Position numbers and translations under genes: made by a program
Assembly (NCBI RefSeq): GCF_900634415.1
Contig: NC_041367.1
Location: 24,798,645 to 24,862,644, forward strand
Length of the DNA: 64,000 bases
Source: Cottoperca gobio
Taxonomy: Eukaryota > Chordata > Actinopteri > Perciformes > Bovichtidae
Direction: 5' to 3'
The notes under the pieces: generated by a model
What the model saw: the letters and a program-made list of their open reading frames with translations, nothing else
Database searches by the model: none
Told to the model about the DNA's origin: nothing
Shown here: positions 60,084 to 64,000 of the stretch, in pieces
Numbering within the stretch: position 1 is the stretch's first letter
How the letters are laid out: each line of letters starts with the position of its first letter

Positions 60084-61716
60084 CAGTATATCTCAAAAGT
60101 GAGTACACCCTTTAGATTTTTGCAAATATTCTGTTATATCCTTTCAGGGGATAACATTATCCTACTGAAACTTTGATATAACTTAAAGTAGTCAGTGTGC
60201 TGCTTGAATAACAGTATAGATTTATTGTCCTTTGAAAATGACTCAGTACACAGCTGTTAATGTCTAAACAGCTGGCAACAAAAGTGAGTACACCCCATAG
60301 TGAACATGTCCTAATTGTGCCCAATGATGTTGTTTTCCCGCCCTGGTGTCATGTGACTCGTTAGTGTTACAAGGATTCAGGTGTAAATGACAAGCAGGGC
60401 TGTTAAATTTGGTGTTTTAGGCACAATTCTCTCTGAATGCTGGACAACATGGCACCTCATGGCAAGGAACTCTCTGAGCGGCTGAAAAAAAGGATTATTG
60501 CGCTTCACAAAGATGGCCTTGGCTATAAGAAGATTGCCAACACCATGAAAATGAGTTGCAGCACAGTGGCTAAGATCATACAGCGGTTTTCCAGGACAGG
60601 TTCCACTCGGAACAGGCCTCGCCAGGGTCGACCAAAGAAGTTGAGTCCACGTGCTCAGCGTCATATCCAGAGGTTGGTTTCCAAAAATAGACGTGCGAGT
60701 GCTTCCAGCATTGCTGCAGAGGTTGCAGAAGTGGGATGTCAGCCTGTCAGTGCCCAGACCATACGCCGCACACTGCATCAAATCGGTTTGTATGGCCGTC
60801 GCCCCAGACAGAAGCCCCTTCTGAAACCGATGCATAAGAAAGCCCGCAAACAGTTTGCTGAAGACAATGAATCCAAGAACATGAGTTACTGGAACCATGT
60901 CCTGTGGTCTGATGAGACCAAAATAAACCTGTTTGGGTCAGATGGTGTCCGGCGTGTGTGGCGGCACCCTGGTGAGGAGTACCAAGACAAATGTGTTTTG
61001 CCTACAGTCAAGCATGGTGGTGGCAGCATCATGGTCTGGGGCTGCATGAGTGCTGCCGGCACTGGGGAGCTGCATTTCATTGAGGGACACATGAATTCCA
61101 ATATATACTGTGACATCCTGCAGCAGAGCATGATCCCCTCTCTTCGGAAACTGGGCCGTAGGGCAGTTTTCCAACATGATAATGACCCTAAACACACCTC
61201 CAAGATGACAACGGCCTTGCTGAAGAAGCTGAAGGTTAAGGTGATGGACTGGCCAAGTATGTCTCCAGACCTAAACCCAATTGAGCACATGTGGGGCATC
61301 CTCAAGAGGAAGGTGGAGGAGTGCAAGGTGTCCAACATCCGTGCGCTCCGTGATGTCGTCGTGGAGGAGTGGAAGAAGATTCCAGAAGCAACCTGTGCAG
61401 CTCTGGTGAATTCCATGCCCAGGAGGGTTAAAGCAGTGCTAGATAACAATGGTGGTCACACAAAATATTGACACTTTGGGCACAATTTAGACATGTTCAC
61501 TATGGGGTGTACTCACTTTTGTTGCCAGCTGTTTAGACATTAACAGCTGTGTACTGAGTAATTTTCAAAGGACAATAAATCTATACTGTTATTCAAGCAG
61601 CACACTGACTACTTTAAGTTATATCAAAGTTTCAGTAGGATAATGTTATCCCCTGAAAGGATATAACAGAATATTTGCAAAAATCTAAAGGGTGTACTCA
61701 CTTTTGAGATATACTG
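60084..61716 (+). mobile_element. Tc1-like transposon, full length, IR/DR type
   Basis: 1633 bp between duplicated TA dinucleotides (60082-60083 and 61717-61718). Both ends are 239-bp inverted repeats (60084-60322 and 61478-61716), which differ at only about three positions by eye. Each arm carries two direct repeats containing AAAGTGAGTACACCC (left arm 60095-60110 and 60280-60296), the IR/DR plan known from Sleeping Beauty-type elements. The transposase frame is uninterrupted. It lies in sense orientation within an lrrc75a intron and inside the tail of an older LINE. Confidence 0.96.
60437..61471 (+). CDS. Tc1-like transposase, uninterrupted DD34E
   Basis: 344 codons, the usual length for Tc1 transposases (about 340). 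The N-terminal half has two helix-turn-helix DNA-binding parts (about residues 12-55 and 70-120), joined by a GRPKK hook-like motif at 65-69. The catalytic DDE domain has Asp159 (HVLWSDETKINLFG), Asp248 (VFQHDNDPKHTS) and Glu283 (SPDLNPIEHMWG), with 34 residues between the last two. The glycine-rich HGGGSIMVWGC box is present. No stop, frameshift or missing catalytic residue is seen. Translation could begin at the second Met (60449). It cuts and pastes the element by binding the direct repeats in its long ends (family knowledge). I cannot name the fish subfamily. Activity is unproven. Confidence 0.95.
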   Translation: MLDNMAPHGKELSERLKKRIIALHKDGLGYKKIANTMKMSCSTVAKIIQRFSRTGSTRNRPRQGRPKKLSPRAQRHIQRLVSKNRRASASSIAAEVAEVGCQPVSAQTIRRTLHQIGLYGRRPRQKPLLKPMHKKARKQFAEDNESKNMSYWNHVLWSDETKINLFGSDGVRRVWRHPGEEYQDKCVLPTVKHGGGSIMVWGCMSAAGTGELHFIEGHMNSNIYCDILQQSMIPSLRKLGRRAVFQHDNDPKHTSKMTTALLKKLKVKVMDWPSMSPDLNPIEHMWGILKRKVEECKVSNIRALRDVVVEEWKKIPEATCAALVNSMPRRVKAVLDNNGGHTKY

Positions 61717-63649
61717 TAAATAAAGATTTTTATTATTATTATCTTTTAAGTTATCTCTGTTACTCTGTCGTTCCATTCGTAAATCCGTGTGATTCCAGAT
61801 ATGTGCAGCTCTGCGGTACTGTATGGTGTCTGCTCTGAAATGCATTGGTCACAGGGTGGATGGTGTTTGCACTGTAACCATGCTCTTTCCTAACCTTACT
61901 TTATTTGCTGAGTGCAGATATTGTTGAAAGTGAGAATTTCTTTAAATGTCAGCATTGGACATAAATCCTTATTGATTGTAATCATTATTTGTGCAGACAC
62001 ATGCATTACTGATGTTCTTGTCTGGTGACAGTATGGATCTCCCGGAGGTCATATGGTGGAAAACAAATATTGATGTGGAAATCCCCAAATTTCCTCATCC
62101 TTAAACGACAGTAGGTCTTTTGCCAACTTTTCCCAAAATGATACCACGTGGCAGCTTTAAACACATGGTTAGGTTTAGCCAACACAGCTACATGGTTAGA
62201 TGATGGTTTGGCTTAAAATAAGTATTTTTGTGCTGTATGTAGTACGTAGTAACGTAGTTACTTACGCAACTTAAAATAACTCAAATGGTTGACTTTTGGT
62301 TTCACACAGGACTCGAACAGCGGTCTCCTGGGTGAATGTTCTGTTCTGTTTGTTTGACACATCCATCTACGTCCTGTGGGTAGCTGGGTGTTTCCCTGTG
62401 TTCCCAATCTCTGTTTCCAAAGTTTCCAAATAAATAACACTGGCCATTTGTAATGATTTCTATGGAATTATCTCAGATCCACCTCTACAATATTCCTGTG
62501 TAACACTGTGAATGTTCTCTTAACAATATAGTCAAACATGTTTCCTTTTTCAACAGCTGACTTCCCATTCAACTATAAAGTACATTTGAAGTAAAGATGT
62601 TGACAATATAATTAGAATTTAGAACATATTAGAGTTTAGATTAAGTGAACAAAAGAAATCCCCAACATTGGACCATACAAAAAAGAAGAGGTGATTGGTA
62701 ATAATATTTCTTTTGGCCAAACAAAGAATGACTCTTAGTACATAATGTAGCTGTAAAATAAATCTTGTTTTGTTGAAATCTTTTGTTGAGGCTATGATTG
62801 ACTTTGATTTACTGTGCTGACAGCAGTGTTACATTCTGCATTTGGTTGGTAAATTGTGTGTTATATTTAGTAATTTGATTATTGTTGCATCTCATCTAAT
62901 TTAGTTTTACTCTTTAATTTAATCCAGTTTTAAATGAGGACATTTTGATAATTAGTCGAATTTTACTCACTTTTGAAATAATTTCTTATTGTTGTCTATT
63001 ATAGTGACCTTTCATTTTTATTACACCAGTTATTTCACAATGTGTGTAGTCTCAAAAACGCACTGCTTGTAGGCGTGAACATGTTTGTAGTGCTTTACTT
63101 CTTGGAGGTCAGCAACAGTTATAATTCCACTGACCAAGCCTCAAAGTATCCACAGAAACTTCACAAAGCACTCCTGCAGCATAATCCACATTTCCGCCGT
63201 CCATTTGTACGCTCAGTGTGTTCCTTATGTTTTCATCATAATATACCAAAATACCATGCTAACCTACTGCTTTCTTTTGTTGCTAGCACGTTTAGCTCTG
63301 CGCTTGCTTTCCTTAAATGAGTGTGGCTCATGAATTTACATTTTAGGATGATAATTGTAACGTAATGGACTCAATACAGCTACCTGTCCATTCATCCGTC
63401 TTTTACATCATCGTATACTTGTTATACATTTCTTCATAAGTTTTGTTACGTTTCTTTTGTTTTTATTGACAATTACAGTTTTTGTAAATGTTATTTTGTA
63501 CGTGGGGGTTTCATTTTTTAAGTTAATACAGAACCTTTTGTTTGTATTTAATTTGGTTGATCTAACAGCACAACCACTGTGAATATGATCAGCTGAAGAA
63601 ATGGCTGTTAACAGTTGTCATTGGAAGCATAGAGGTATGGCACCACTCC

Positions 63650-64000
63650 ACCTTCTAAAGGCCCTGTCACACATATCCGTATGGCAGAAACATATGCCGG
63701 CGTATATAAAATTTGTCAGAGTCCAAATACGTCCAACTTTTCATCGGATTGGAAAAGTGAACATATACAGATACGCATGTCTAACCTATTGATAGAGTAT
63801 CACTTACTAATACAAAATGTATCAGACGAATACCCAACGAATGCATAACGTATACAATGGCGTATACAAAATATTAGCAATACACTGGTGTACGTAGATA
63901 TAAGGTAAGGTGTAAGTAGTATTCGTTAAGAGCACGCGGTGTTACCCTGGGGTGCGTTGTTGAACGCTGATGTTTTGAGCATGTTCAAAATTACCGGACG
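63650..64000. repeat. probable dispersed repeat, cut by window end
   Basis: Begins around AGGCCCTGTCACACATATCC. It is then rich in GTATAC/CGTAT phrases, unlike its surroundings, and resembles the end region of a fish DNA transposon. Boundaries unknown. Confidence 0.35.

Larger units (their letters stand above)
59715..61745 (+). mobile_element. decayed L2-like LINE 3' end, copy D, split by the Tc1 element
   Basis: 59715-60083 translates in broken frames to pieces of an L2 C-terminus (phrases like VQNSAAF and RYVLEYKDFKILLITYAS). It is followed by the tail TTTGTAACATGGATTTTGAA, which resumes after the Tc1 element as AATAAAGATTTTTATTATTA. Many stops; old. Confidence 0.55.
53005..64000. other. 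intron of lrrc75a continuing past the window
   Basis: Over 10.9 kb. It contains an imperfect CA run (53100-53155), a LINE-tail fragment, L2 copies C and D, a hAT insertion, an intact Tc1-like element and, at the right edge, a GTATAC-rich repeat. 54.1-57.3 kb and 61.8-63.6 kb show nothing recognisable. Confidence 0.65.

Noticed and set aside
60377..61449. Long minus-strand open frames opposite the transposase
   Set aside because: Shadow frames of the Tc1 transposase gene; the plus-strand frame carries all conserved motifs.

Overview
The window is nuclear DNA from a ray-finned fish, probably a percomorph teleost (inferred). The evidence is vertebrate protein-coding genes split into short exons with GT-AG introns, many long (CA)n and (TA)n microsatellites, and fish-type L2, Tc1/mariner, hAT and tRNA-SINE repeats. 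I see no prokaryotic feature, virus, CRISPR array or operon.

Five genes can be assembled. (1) A smoothelin-like gene, closest to SMTNL2, on + from 5461 to 14843. Its 5' exons are missing and probably lie left of the window; it ends in a complete CH domain. (2) sebox, a paired-like homeobox gene, on + from 16972 to 19243: three exons, 332 aa, with a TATA box. (3) tmem199, the Vma12-type V-ATPase assembly factor, on - from 25622 to 23045: six exons, 199 aa. (4) poldip2 on + from 26914 to 36565: eleven exons, 377 aa, head to head with tmem199. (5) lrrc75a on + from 41354: two coding exons are present and the rest lies past the right edge. From memory, the human orthologues of all five are on chromosome 17, with POLDIP2, TMEM199 and SEBOX adjacent, so this looks like a retained ancestral block. 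VTN, next to SEBOX in mammals, was not seen.

The rest is introns and intergenic DNA with mobile elements of different ages. The youngest is a 1633-bp Tc1-like transposon (60084-61716) with an uninterrupted 344-codon DD34E transposase and nearly identical 239-bp inverted repeats. It sits in the tail of an older, decayed LINE. An L2-type LINE (42874-44765, -) has its reverse transcriptase broken by one in-frame stop. Two more L2 tails occur: one is inserted in a TTAA-type MITE (near 22.0-22.5 kb), and the other carries a 402-bp hAT element with a perfect 8-bp target duplication (57777-58178). A second hAT-like element is at 3220-4030, and a complete TTAA-flanked MITE lies in a poldip2 intron.

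I found no clearly undescribed biological system. The least ordinary signals are splice acceptors whose pyrimidine tract is replaced by (TG)n runs (poldip2 exon 10, lrrc75a exon 2), a 61-bp alternating purine-pyrimidine tract with Z-DNA potential, a (TG)n/(CA)n inverted pair in the smoothelin-like gene, and an unclassified stretch at 38.2-39.6 kb with a recurring TGATGGAAATGAC-like motif.
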